From WHTI01 sp963756365 (GTDB taxonomy: Bacteria; Actinomycetota; CADDZG01; WHSQ01): a stretch of 64,000 bases of DNA. The notes under the pieces are model-generated. The model did not search any database and was not told the DNA's origin. It saw only the letters and a list, made by a program, of their open reading frames with translations. The position numbers and the translations under genes are program-made. The stretch covers positions 248,001 to 312,000 of the forward strand of contig CAVWNF010000003.1 of the NCBI GenBank assembly GCA_963756365.1, read 5' to 3'. Positions 1-8,814 of the stretch are shown here, piece after piece (within the stretch, counting starts at the first letter, position 1; every line of letters begins with the position of its first letter).

Positions 1-438
1 GTGAGGGGCGGTTCGGCCCTAGTGGTCGGCGCAGCTTTCCTGCTCGTGACGGTTGGTCCTCCGCCCAGTGCTGCCGCTGGGATGATCGGGATCCCCAGCG
101 TCCTGCTCGCGCTGGTAGCGAACATCGCCAGCCAGCATGTGTTCGCCGCGGCCGCGTTCTGGGTCGAGGACGCCAAGGGCGCCTGGTTCCTGTACCAGAA
201 GCTCGTCTTCCTCCTCGGTGGGATGTTGATCCCGCTCGAGTTCTTCCCCAGCGCTCTAGAGACCGCGTCACGGGTCCTCCCGTTCTGGACCATGGCGTAC
301 GCACCGGGTCGACTCATGTCGGGCCACGTGGAGCCGTTGCTGCTCGTGGGCCAAGCCGCGTGGATAGTGGTCCTCGTTGCTCTCGCTGTCGTCACGTTCC
401 GCGCGGGAGAGCGCCGGATGCAGGTGGTCGGCGGATGA
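1..438 (+). CDS. ABC-2 type exporter permease, C-terminal part (5' end outside window)
   Basis: The open frame begins at the window edge, so the true start probably lies upstream. The 145 visible residues hold hydrophobic stretches at about residues 28-50, 65-85 and 112-130, as expected for the last membrane spans of an ABC-2 family permease. The C-terminal sequence (VTFRAGERR) closely resembles the C-terminus of the next gene (VTFRAGLKR), which suggests two paralogous half-permeases. Its stop overlaps the next start as ATGA, so the pair is translationally coupled. Such pairs normally work with an ATPase that would be encoded upstream, outside this window. The substrate cannot be told from the sequence. 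Confidence 0.75.
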   Translation: MRGGSALVVGAAFLLVTVGPPPSAAAGMIGIPSVLLALVANIASQHVFAAAAFWVEDAKGAWFLYQKLVFLLGGMLIPLEFFPSALETASRVLPFWTMAYAPGRLMSGHVEPLLLVGQAAWIVVLVALAVVTFRAGERRMQVVGG

Positions 439-1199
439 TCGTGGCAACGATGAGGACGGCGCTCCTCGAGGCGTGGACGAACCGTCGCTCGTTCTGGCTC
501 CAGGTTTCGATGATGATCGCGAACGATCTGGTCTGGATCGCCTTCTGGGTGCTGTTCTTCAACCGCGTCGGGAGCGTCAGAGGCTGGGACGGGAGCCGGA
601 TCATCTTGCTCTACGCGATCCTCACCACCGGAGCCGGAGGAGCGCTAGGTCTCCTCGCCAACTCCCGGCGGATCGGCCGCATCGCCGCAGGAGGCGAGCT
701 CGATCCCGTACTGACACTCCCGGTCCGGCCGCTCGCTTATCTGTTGTGTCGGCGGGTCGATACCTCGTTGCTCGGAGATCTCTTGTTCGGGCCGGTTCTG
801 TTCCTCGGGTTCGCCGGACCCACCTTGGAGCGGTTCGGCATCTACCTGATCGGATCGTTGACCGCGGCGATCGTGATCGTTTCGTTCCTTGTCTTCCTCG
901 GGTCGTTGACGATGGTCGCCGGCGGACGAGGCGAGCAGGCGGACCTCGGCTTCCAGGCGATCCTCATCTTCTCGTCGTACCCGCTCGAGATCTTCGGGGG
1001 CCCGACGAAGCTGATCCTTTTCTCGCTGATCCCAGCCGCGTTCGTGACGGGATTGCCGGTGCGCCTGATGACCGACTTCGAGATGACCACGCTCGGAGCC
1101 ATGGCCGCCGGTGCGGCAACCATGGCCCTCCTCGCCGTGGTGACGTTCCGCGCGGGCCTGAAGAGGTACTCCTCCGGTGCACTCTGGACGACGGGCTAG
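435..1199 (+). CDS. ABC-2 type exporter permease
   Basis: This is a 254-residue integral membrane protein with about six hydrophobic segments, an N-terminal cytoplasmic stretch (MRTALLEAWTNRRSFWLQ) and the layout of the ABC-2 permease family often annotated as DUF990. The ATG at 435 was chosen because it overlaps the preceding stop as ATGA and starts just before the conserved region; the open frame itself runs further upstream. It presumably pairs with the preceding permease and an unseen ATPase as an exporter. Its TAG interlocks with the aconitase TAG on the other strand through a shared CTAG (1196-1199). Confidence 0.85.
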   Translation: MIVATMRTALLEAWTNRRSFWLQVSMMIANDLVWIAFWVLFFNRVGSVRGWDGSRIILLYAILTTGAGGALGLLANSRRIGRIAAGGELDPVLTLPVRPLAYLLCRRVDTSLLGDLLFGPVLFLGFAGPTLERFGIYLIGSLTAAIVIVSFLVFLGSLTMVAGGRGEQADLGFQAILIFSSYPLEIFGGPTKLILFSLIPAAFVTGLPVRLMTDFEMTTLGAMAAGAATMALLAVVTFRAGLKRYSSGALWTTG

Positions 1200-3937
1200 T
1201 CCTCGAGCATCCGCCTGAGAACGTAGGTCAGCACCCCACCGTTCCGGTAGTAGTCGAGCTCGACGGCAGAATCGATGCGGGCCTCGACCTCGAACGTCTT
1301 GGTACCGGCAGTCACGGTGAGGGTTTTGTGAGGTTCGAGTCCACCGGAGATGCCGGTGATCGAGAAGGTCTCCGTGCCGTCGAGTCCCAGGCTGTCGGCG
1401 TTCTCGCCGGGTAGGTACTGAAGGGGGAGGATCCCCATCCCGATCAGATTGCTGCGATGGATGCGTTCGAACGATTCGGCGATCGCCGCCTTCACACCTT
1501 GCAACAACACTCCCTTGGCCGCCCAATCTCGTGACGAACCGGAGCCATACTCCTTACCCGCAAGGATCACGAGCGGCGTCCCATCGGCGATGTAGCGCTC
1601 CGCCGCATCCCAGATCGGGATCACCTCACCGGTCGGAAGGTGCTTGGTCCAGCCGCCCTCCTTGCCGTCGGCAAGGTCGTTGCGTAGCCGGATGTTCGCG
1701 AACGTTCCCCGCATCATGACCTCGTGGTTCCCGCGCCGTGATCCGTAGGAGTTGTAGTCCTTAACCTCGACGCCCTTGCTTTCGAGGTAGCGGGCAGCGG
1801 GGGAGCCGATAGCGATCGAACCTGCAGGTGAGATGTGGTCGGTCGTAACCGAATCGCCCACCTTCGCAAGCACGTTGGCGCCGTGGATATCGACGGGCTC
1901 GGTGATGTCTCCGAGTTGCTGGAAGAAGGGAGGCTCGCGGACGTAGGTGGAATCCGGTGCCCATTCGTAGAGATCACCGGTGGGAGAGGGGAGTTCCTTC
2001 CACCGCTCATCACCCTCGAAGACCTTCGCGTATTCCTTCTCGAAAAGATCGGTCTTCACCGCAGCCATCGCGGTCTGGATCTCTTCGTTGCTCGGCCAGA
2101 TGTCCGCGAGGAAAACGTCGTTGCCGTCGCGGTCCTGGCCCAAGGGCTCGGTCGTGAGATCGATCTCCGCGTGCCCGGCGAGTGCATATGCGACGACGAG
2201 CGGAGGAGACGCTAGGTACGAGGCCTTGACCTGCGGGTGGATGCGACCTTCGAAGTTCCGGTTGCCCGACAGGACCGAGACGACCGCGAGGTTGTGTTCC
2301 TCGACGGCGTCGGCGACCGGCTGGGGCAAGGGGCCGGAGTTCCCGATGCAAGTCGTGCATCCGTACCCAACGGTCTGGAAGCCGAGCTTGTCCAGGTATG
2401 TATCGAGACCCGCGCCTTCGAGGTAACCGGTGACGACGCGCGACCCGGGGGCCATAGAGGTCTTGACCCATGGCTTAGATCGGAGCCCCTTCTCGACCGC
2501 CTTCTTGGCGAGTAGTCCGGCCCCCAACATGACCGAAGGGTTAGAGGTGTTCGTGCAAGAAGTGATGGCTGCGATCACGACCGCGCCGTGGCTAAGGTGC
2601 ACGGGACCGTTGAGTACGACCTCGGCTTCGGCGGACGGGTCCACCTCTTCCGGCGTTTGCGGGCTTTCTGCACTGCCGCCCTCACCCAGCCAGCGTTCGA
2701 CCTGGATCTCGACCTTCTTGCCGGGCGAGTCGAGGTCTGGCCCATAGACATCCTGGAAGCTCTTCCACACGTTCGGCAACGTGACCCGGTCCTGTGGGCG
2801 CCTGGGCCCGGCCGTGGACGGCTCGACCGTCGAGAGGTCCAACTCGAGGTTCTCTGTGTAGACAGGGTCGGGGGTGTCGTCGGTGCGGAACAGGCCCTGC
2901 TCCCGGGCGTAGCGCTCGACGAGATCGACCGCGTCCCTTCTACCCGTCAACTCGAGGTACGCCAGCGTCTGCGCGTCGATCGGGAAGAGGCCCGCAGTGG
3001 CCCCGTACTCCGGCGACATGTTCGACAACGTGGCGCGGTCGGCAACGGTGAGGCCGGAAAGACCCACGCCGTAGTACTCGACGAACTTCCCCACAACGCC
3101 GTGCGAGCGGAGCTTCTCGGTCACGGTCAGAACGAGATCGGTCGCGGTGACGCCCGCGGGAAGCGAACCGGTGAACTTGAATCCGACGACCTTTGGGGTC
3201 ACGAGTGGCAACGGCTGGCCGAGCATGGCGGCCTCGGCCTCGATACCTCCGACGCCCCAGCCAAGCACTCCGAGGCCGTTGACCATCGTCGTGTGCGAGT
3301 CGGTGCCGACCAACGTGTCCGGCACGGCGAGGTCACCGTCCAGAACCTGAACCACCCTAGCGAGGTGTTCGAGGTTGACCTGATGCACGATGCCCATGCC
3401 CGGAGGCACTACCCGGAACCCGGCGAACGCTTGCTGAGCCCAGCGGAGCAACGAGTAGCGCTCGTGGTTGCGTTCGTACTCGCGTTCGACGTTGATCGAG
3501 AACGCCCGGTCGCTCGCGAACGCGTCGACCTGCACCGAGTGATCGATCACGAGATCGACGGGCACGAGAGGGTCGACCTTCGATGGGTCGCCGCCCTCCC
3601 GCTTCATGGCCGTTCGCATAGCGGCGAGATCAACCACGGCGGGTACGCCGGTGAAGTCCTGGAGGATCACGCGCGACGGCGAGAAGGGGAACTCCTTCTC
3701 ATCGAGTGGTTTCTGCCCCCACACCGAAAGGCTAGCGACGTCCTCCTCGGTGGCGAAGTCTGTCCCGGCCTGACGAAGCAGGTTCTCGAGCAGGATCTTC
3801 ACCGTGACGGGGATCCGGTCTAGCTCGGCGAGACCCTCGTCAACGAGGGTGCTGAGTCGGTAATAGTTCAGTTCGCCGCCAGCGGTCGCCAGCTTGCTCC
3901 TCGATCCGAACGCGTTCGGTTGTGCGGACAAAGTCAT
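1196..3937 (-). CDS. acnA: Aconitate hydratase, AcnA/IRP1 type
   Basis: A 913-residue protein of normal AcnA length, converting citrate to isocitrate in the TCA cycle through a [4Fe-4S] cluster. Recognisable motifs are TDSHTTMVNGLG with GWGVGGIEAEAAMLGQ (about residue 205), ITSCTNTSNP carrying the first cluster cysteine (about residue 455), and GCTTCIGNSGPL carrying the other two. The swivel domain near the C-terminus has GSGSSRDWAAKG. The ATG at 3937 was preferred over an upstream in-frame start because it has a GGAGG (3941-3945) and overlaps the stop of the upstream lipoprotein gene by one base, so the two are probably co-transcribed. The 3' end overlaps the ABC permease stop by four bases. 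Confidence 0.97.
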   Translation of the reverse strand: MTLSAQPNAFGSRSKLATAGGELNYYRLSTLVDEGLAELDRIPVTVKILLENLLRQAGTDFATEEDVASLSVWGQKPLDEKEFPFSPSRVILQDFTGVPAVVDLAAMRTAMKREGGDPSKVDPLVPVDLVIDHSVQVDAFASDRAFSINVEREYERNHERYSLLRWAQQAFAGFRVVPPGMGIVHQVNLEHLARVVQVLDGDLAVPDTLVGTDSHTTMVNGLGVLGWGVGGIEAEAAMLGQPLPLVTPKVVGFKFTGSLPAGVTATDLVLTVTEKLRSHGVVGKFVEYYGVGLSGLTVADRATLSNMSPEYGATAGLFPIDAQTLAYLELTGRRDAVDLVERYAREQGLFRTDDTPDPVYTENLELDLSTVEPSTAGPRRPQDRVTLPNVWKSFQDVYGPDLDSPGKKVEIQVERWLGEGGSAESPQTPEEVDPSAEAEVVLNGPVHLSHGAVVIAAITSCTNTSNPSVMLGAGLLAKKAVEKGLRSKPWVKTSMAPGSRVVTGYLEGAGLDTYLDKLGFQTVGYGCTTCIGNSGPLPQPVADAVEEHNLAVVSVLSGNRNFEGRIHPQVKASYLASPPLVVAYALAGHAEIDLTTEPLGQDRDGNDVFLADIWPSNEEIQTAMAAVKTDLFEKEYAKVFEGDERWKELPSPTGDLYEWAPDSTYVREPPFFQQLGDITEPVDIHGANVLAKVGDSVTTDHISPAGSIAIGSPAARYLESKGVEVKDYNSYGSRRGNHEVMMRGTFANIRLRNDLADGKEGGWTKHLPTGEVIPIWDAAERYIADGTPLVILAGKEYGSGSSRDWAAKGVLLQGVKAAIAESFERIHRSNLIGMGILPLQYLPGENADSLGLDGTETFSITGISGGLEPHKTLTVTAGTKTFEVEARIDSAVELDYYRNGGVLTYVLRRMLED

Positions 3938-5079
3938 CAGCCTCCGAGTTGGTCCGCGAGGTCCGGGCACTCTGCCTCGAACTGAGATGCGACCTGGTCG
4001 ATCACTTCCTGCGGCTGGTCTGCCAACTGGGTTGCCAGCTCAGCGCAGATGTCCCCGGGTACCGGTGACGTTTCGGACGATTCCGACCCTGCGAAACCCT
4101 GGAACAGGCCCTGGAAGAGCTGCTGGAAGTCAACAGTTGCGGCGTCTTCGGGAGCTTCGATCGCATCCGTGAACTCCGCTATCCCCAGCGTGAGGGCGAG
4201 CTCGTTGACGCCTTCGGGCATCGGATCGTCCGTGAACTCGGCCAGCTGCGTGAAGTCGAACTGAACCTGGGTGAGGTCTCCACCATCTATCCAGACGTCG
4301 ATGGCAACTTCGCCCTCGGGGATATCCGATCCGGGCGGAAGGGCGGTGCCTGCGGGAAGGTTCCCGAGTTCGCTAGCGAATGCGGAGAACGACTCGAACG
4401 CCTTGCGGATGTCGACCGTGGCGACCAGATTGGTCCCCGGGCCTTCCTTGTCGCCCTGCGTCACTTGCGCTGCATCGGCAAGGGCGTCGGTGAGTTGCTC
4501 GATGGCCTTCGTGTCTTCTTCGCTGGGGGTCTCTGTCGCACCGACCGCACCGGTGAGGGCCTTCATCCCTTCGGTTAGGCCGCTGATGCCGATCCACTCA
4601 CCTTCGAGTGCCGGTCCCACGAACTCGAATCCAGGCTGGGACGCTGCTTGCGCGGCGAAACCGTCGATGCCCGCGGTGTCGGCTCCGAAGGTGCTCGCCA
4701 GACCTTCGACGTCGCCCCTCACATAGAGAGTGTCGCCCACAGCCTTGAGCTCCACCGCATCTTCGATCCCCGCGATGTTGGCGGCGAGCTCGAACTGCGA
4801 GTCGGCGGGGTCGTCAGCGGTCTTCGAGCGGATCACGAGCGAGGAACCGAGCACCTGCTCGGCCGTATCGGCATCCAGATCGCCCTCACTCAAAGCAACG
4901 AGACTCTCGGCATCGGACGACAGTCGAAGGCTCATCTCTACGCCCTCGTACTCGGCGAGACGCTCGAGAGCGGCCCTAAGGGCGCCATTCGGGTCGTCGG
5001 CCGGGTCGGGCCCACTTCCGCCGCCACACGCCACAGCGCTGAGCGCTAGGGCCATAGTTAGTGCGATCAACTTGCGCAT
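3937..5079 (-). CDS. Predicted secreted lipoprotein of unknown function
   Basis: A 380-residue protein that starts with a lipoprotein signal (MRKLIALTMALALSAVAC, then GGG); the Cys would be lipidated and the mature protein anchored on the outer face of the membrane. The rest is acidic, without cysteines until a C-terminal C...C pair, and contains beta-rich sequence resembling actinobacterial lipoproteins of the LppX/LprG-like kind only in general style. I do not recognise a specific family. The ATG at 5079 is backed by GGAGG at 5087-5091; an in-frame start 75 bases upstream lacks this support and would hide the signal peptide. It is directly upstream of acnA with a one-base overlap, but no functional link is evident. 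Confidence 0.85.
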   Translation of the reverse strand: MRKLIALTMALALSAVACGGGSGPDPADDPNGALRAALERLAEYEGVEMSLRLSSDAESLVALSEGDLDADTAEQVLGSSLVIRSKTADDPADSQFELAANIAGIEDAVELKAVGDTLYVRGDVEGLASTFGADTAGIDGFAAQAASQPGFEFVGPALEGEWIGISGLTEGMKALTGAVGATETPSEEDTKAIEQLTDALADAAQVTQGDKEGPGTNLVATVDIRKAFESFSAFASELGNLPAGTALPPGSDIPEGEVAIDVWIDGGDLTQVQFDFTQLAEFTDDPMPEGVNELALTLGIAEFTDAIEAPEDAATVDFQQLFQGLFQGFAGSESSETSPVPGDICAELATQLADQPQEVIDQVASQFEAECPDLADQLGG

Positions 5080-5096
5080 CCGCCTGCCTCCAGATC

Positions 5097-5111
5097 TTCG
5101 AGCTAGTCGAA
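5097..5111. promoter_or_regulatory. Inverted repeat in the lipoprotein/pgi divergent spacer
   Basis: TTCGA-GCTAG-TCGAA is a perfect 5-bp inverted repeat between two divergently transcribed genes (lipoprotein-acnA to the left, pgi-zwf to the right). It could be an operator. No known regulator motif was recognised and a short palindrome like this can arise by chance. Confidence 0.25.
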
Positions 5112-5183
5112 CCCAAGGTGGGTTGCTCCAACGATATGCCAGGGTAGGGGACACGGAGAGATAGGAATCCTGAGGAGGTCTAG

Positions 5184-6663
5184 TTGTCCCCGCTCACTTG
5201 GTCGATCACGGGCAGTGCCGCGGCGCTCGATCCCCCCGATCGACTTGCCGTGGGCATATGGGGGAAAGATCCTGATCTGTGGGCCGCGGGCGAGGATGAC
5301 CCGGCTGAGAGACTCGGGTGGCTCGATCTGCCGTCCTCGATGCGAGCGTTCTTGGGAGACCTGAAGGCGTTAGCCGATGACGTTGCCGATGCGGAGCGCA
5401 TCGTCCTCCTTGGGATGGGGGGCTCCAGCCTCGCCCCGGAGATGTACGCCACGCTCCTGGGCTCCGCACCCGGGAGGCCGAGCCTCGAGGTGATCGATTC
5501 CACCCACCCGGCCGAGGTTGCTGCCGCGGACGAGCGGATCGATCCTGACAGAACGGTGTTCGTCGTCTCGAGCAAGTCTGGCGGAACCGTCGAAACGATG
5601 TCGCTGTACCGGCATTTCGCGGAGATCGCGGCACCCGAGCGGTTCGTGGCGGTTACCGATCCAGGCACCTCGCTCGAGGAGCTAGCGCGGGAGCGCGGGT
5701 TCCGCAAGGTTTTCCTCAATCCCCCCGATATCGGGGGCCGGTTCTCGGCACTCTCGTTGTTCGGTCTAGTCCCCGCTGCAGCCATCGGAGTCAACATCGA
5801 GGGACTCCTGGACTCCGCATCCGAGGGAGCGGAGTCGTGCAGACGAGAGGGCGCCGACAATCCCGGACTCGCCATCGGAGCGGCGATGGCCGACTGGGTG
5901 GCGCTCGGGCGCAACAAGCTCACGTTCAGAACCGATGGGACGCAAGCTGCATTCGCCGACTGGGCGGAACAGCTGATCGCCGAGTCGACCGGAAAGAACG
6001 GAACGGGTGTGGTTCCGATCGTTCGTGAACCGGTCGCGCGAGACCTACGGACCGGATCGGGCGTTCGTCACGCTCGATGACACCCTCGCGGAGTCTGCCG
6101 GGATCTCGATGCCACTGGCAACGGCTGACCTAGGAGCCGCGCTGTTCGTCTGGGAGTTCGCCACCGCGGTCACCGGATCGATGCTCGGGATCAATGCGTT
6201 CGATCAACCCGATGTCGAGGCGGCCAAGAGAGCGGCGAAGGAGGCCCTCGGCGCCACCCAACGGGAGTGGCCGGACGACGATCCGGGCGCGTTGTTCGAG
6301 GGGATCGCACCTGGCGAGCTTGCCTGCCTGCTTGCGTTCGCCCCACGCACCACTCACAACGACGGGGTCATGAAGGCAGCGCGCGCGAAGCTTCTGACGA
6401 CCACTGGGGTCGCCACCTCGGCTGGGTGGGGCCCCCGCTACCTGCACTCGACGGGCCAGCTTCACAAGGGAGGCCCCGGCCCCGTCCGTGCGCTGGTCGT
6501 GCTCGATCGAAGTGGGGGAGACGTTCCGATCCCCGGAGCCGAGCATGGTTTCGCGCGGTTGATCGCCGCGCAGGCTGCCGGTGACGCCGACGCACTGACC
6601 GATGCTGGCCGTACCGTGGCGCGCTGCGGTTGGGATACGTTCGAACGGTGGGCGACCTCGTGA
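5184..6663 (+). CDS. pgi: Glucose-6-phosphate isomerase, frameshifted (two overlapping ORFs 5184-6080 and 6007-6663)
   Basis: The first ORF carries the sugar-isomerase (SIS) core: GMGGSSLAPE, the phosphate-binding SSKSGGTVET and FLNPPDIGGRFSALS. The second carries the remainder (YGPDRAF..., WEFATAVTG, RYLHSTGQLHKGGPG). Together they match the isomerase domain seen in actinobacterial PGIs and transaldolase-PGI fusions, with no transaldolase part. To read as one protein the frame must move by +1 (one extra base) at about 6035-6055, between the EPVAR and ETYGPDR segments. The start is TTG at 5184 behind GAGGAGGT (5172-5179). zwf follows after 12 bases, which makes a glucose-6-phosphate node. Whether this is a real pseudogene or a sequence error cannot be told here. 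Confidence 0.85.
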
Positions 6664-6675
6664 GCGATCGCGTGT

Positions 6676-6699
6676 GTGGATCACACGGTGGATCACACG
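6676..6699. repeat. Tandem 12-bp duplication at the zwf start
   Basis: GTGGATCACACG occurs twice head to tail, duplicating the start codon itself and producing MDHT-VDHT. Both GTG codons are in frame. Confidence 0.9.
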
Positions 6700-8097
6700 A
6701 TCGTGATCTTCGGAGCCAACGGAGATCTGTCGAAGCGGAAGCTCCTCCCGGCCCTGTTCCATCTGTTCCTCGAAGATCTCATGCCAGCGGACTTCCGCGT
6801 CGTTGGCACGTCGCGGAGTGAGGTCTCGACCGATGAGTTCCGCATCCTGGCGAGAGATGCGGTCGAGGAGTTCTCCCGCTGCGATGCGATCGACGACGAG
6901 CGCTGGAGCCAATTCTCTTCGAGGCTCTCCTATCGATCGACCGAGTTCAAGCCGGGGGATACGGACGACCTGGCGAGTGCCGTAAAGGAAGCCGAGAACG
7001 AACTAGGAGGAGAGACGCTTCGACTGTTCTATCTCTCGGTTCCCCCCGCTGCGTTCTCGGACATCACGAGGGGCCTTGCATCATCCGGTCTAAATGTCGG
7101 TGCCAAGGTCGTCTTCGAGAAGCCCTTCGGGTCCGACCTTGCGTCGTTCAAGGAGCTCGACGCCACGGTCAAGGACTCACTCGACGACGGGCAGGTCTTC
7201 CGGATCGACCACTTCATCGGTAAGGAACCAGTACAGAACATCCTCGCTCTCAGGTTCGCCAACGGCATGTTCGAACCAGTGTGGAATCGGCAACACATCG
7301 ATCACGTCCAGATCGATGTGCCGGAAGACCTGGGCATAGGGACGCGGGCGGGGTTCTACGAGAAGACCGGCGCGCTGAGGGACATGGTCGTAACGCACCT
7401 CTTCCAACTGCTCAGCATCGTTGCGATGGAACCGCCCGCGTCGTTCGACTCGAAACAGTTGATCGACGAGAAGGTGAAGATCTTCGAATCCATGCCCGAG
7501 GTGTCCCAAGAGGCCGTGGTGAGAGGTCAGTACCGCGGCTACCGCGACGAAGACGGCGTGGATCCCGATTCCGAAACGGAGACCTTCATCGCGATGGAGC
7601 TTGCCGTCGACAACTGGCGGTGGCAGGGCGTGCCGTTCTATCTACGCACCGGCAAGAAGATGGCGGAGCGTCGTTCATCGGTAACGCTCGCGTTCCGCAA
7701 CCCCCCGAAGATGATGTTCCCTGGCGTTGCAACTCGCAGGTTCGGCCACGATCATCTGACCCTCGACATCGGACCCAACGAGGGGATCACGATCAGTTTC
7801 TTAGCCAAGGAACCGGGCCCTACGATGGAGGTCGCTCCAGCTCACATGCGCTTCGACTACGAAGGCAGGTTCGGCTCGAACCTCATCGAAGCCTATGAAC
7901 GCTTGATCCTCGATGCCCTGCTGGGAGAACGCCAGCTGTTCACCCGCGCCGATGGCATCGAGCGGACCTGGGAGATGGTGCAAGGGATCATCGAGGACCC
8001 GCCGCTCATACATCCATACGAGCCGGGGTCGTGGGGGCCGGATGCGGCGGACGAGTTGATCGCGCCGCGACACTGGCACCTACCCGCGAGCCACTAG
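6676..8097 (+). CDS. zwf: Glucose-6-phosphate 1-dehydrogenase
   Basis: A 473-residue enzyme of usual length catalysing the first step of the oxidative pentose phosphate pathway. It shows the nucleotide-binding motif GANGDLSKRKLLPALF near the N-terminus and the active-site motif RIDHFIGKEPVQNIL at about residue 177, where the usual Tyr-Leu is Phe-Ile. The GTG at 6676 gives MDHTVDHT; a second GTG at 6688 is equally possible because the first 12 bases are tandemly duplicated. No clear Shine-Dalgarno precedes either, which suggests coupling to pgi 12 bases upstream. No opcA or pgl follows. Its stop shares CTAG with hemQ on the opposite strand. Confidence 0.96.
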   Translation: MDHTVDHTIVIFGANGDLSKRKLLPALFHLFLEDLMPADFRVVGTSRSEVSTDEFRILARDAVEEFSRCDAIDDERWSQFSSRLSYRSTEFKPGDTDDLASAVKEAENELGGETLRLFYLSVPPAAFSDITRGLASSGLNVGAKVVFEKPFGSDLASFKELDATVKDSLDDGQVFRIDHFIGKEPVQNILALRFANGMFEPVWNRQHIDHVQIDVPEDLGIGTRAGFYEKTGALRDMVVTHLFQLLSIVAMEPPASFDSKQLIDEKVKIFESMPEVSQEAVVRGQYRGYRDEDGVDPDSETETFIAMELAVDNWRWQGVPFYLRTGKKMAERRSSVTLAFRNPPKMMFPGVATRRFGHDHLTLDIGPNEGITISFLAKEPGPTMEVAPAHMRFDYEGRFGSNLIEAYERLILDALLGERQLFTRADGIERTWEMVQGIIEDPPLIHPYEPGSWGPDAADELIAPRHWHLPASH

Positions 8098-8759
8098 AGC
8101 GCTGCGATCACTTCTTCCACTGGTCGCCGGATGCCCGTGAAGAACGGGAGCTCCTGCTTGGTGTAACGACGAGCTTCCGTGGCGCGCAACGTTCTGATCA
8201 GATCAACGATGCGATCGGGTGAGGATGCTTCGAAGGCGAGGATCCACTCGAAGTCACCCAATCCGAACGCGCTGGTCGTGTTCGCCCCTACATCCTTGAA
8301 GTCGGCCGCAGCCAACCCGTGCTCGCGCAACAGGCGTCCCCTGTCGGACGGGTTCATCAGGTACCACTCGGCGGTGCGGACGAACGGATAAACGTTCAGG
8401 TATTTCTGCGGCTCGCGGCCCTGCACGAATGCAGGTTGGTGATCGGGCGTGAACTCTGCGGGTCGGACGAGGCCGAGGAATGCCTCGACGGGATCCAGCG
8501 CCCGTCCGATCTGGGTCTGGCGGAACTCCGAATGGATCCCCTGGATGGCGTCGACATCGGTCGCCACCCACCAGAACATCAGGTCCGCTATGGGCGAGAA
8601 CCCGATCGTCGAGTACGTCCCGCGGGTTGTTACCCGGTCGCTCCACGCTTCGAGCAGCGCACTTACTTCCTTGGCGGCGACCTCGCGATCGACGCCCTCG
8701 AGGCGGTCTGCGTTGGCCTTGAAAGTTGGGTAGCTGGCGAAGATCAGTTCCTCGGTCAC
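8094..8759 (-). CDS. hemQ: Coproheme decarboxylase HemQ (chlorite-dismutase family)
   Basis: A 221-residue protein of the chlorite dismutase/HemQ family, which in Gram-positive bacteria decarboxylates coproheme to haem b as the last step of the coproporphyrin-dependent route. Family features include RGTYSTIGFSP, ADLMFWWVATD, YPFVRTAEWYLM and the C-terminal ELPFFTGIRRP. The GTG at 8759 has GAGGA at 8766-8770. It is the third gene of a hemE-hemY-hemQ run on this strand, which supports HemQ over a true chlorite dismutase. Ferrochelatase is not in the window. The stop shares CTAG with zwf. Confidence 0.94.
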   Translation of the reverse strand: MTEELIFASYPTFKANADRLEGVDREVAAKEVSALLEAWSDRVTTRGTYSTIGFSPIADLMFWWVATDVDAIQGIHSEFRQTQIGRALDPVEAFLGLVRPAEFTPDHQPAFVQGREPQKYLNVYPFVRTAEWYLMNPSDRGRLLREHGLAAADFKDVGANTTSAFGLGDFEWILAFEASSPDRIVDLIRTLRATEARRYTKQELPFFTGIRRPVEEVIAAL

Positions 8760-8814
8760 AGTCGCTCCTCGTGGATCGTTAGCGGGCCGAACCAGGGTAA
8801 CGCCGGATGCTCGC

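Noticed and set aside
1330..1346. GGTTCGAGTCC resembling a tRNA T-loop
   Set aside because: It lies inside acnA coding sequence and no acceptor or anticodon stems surround it. No tRNA or rRNA was recognised anywhere in the window.
2588..3823. 411-codon open frame on the plus strand opposite acnA
   Set aside because: It is the antisense of conserved aconitase sequence, Arg/Val/Asp-rich without family motifs, as commonly arises in GC-rich DNA.
8094..8759. True chlorite dismutase
   Set aside because: Position after hemE and hemY indicates the haem-pathway member of the family, HemQ.
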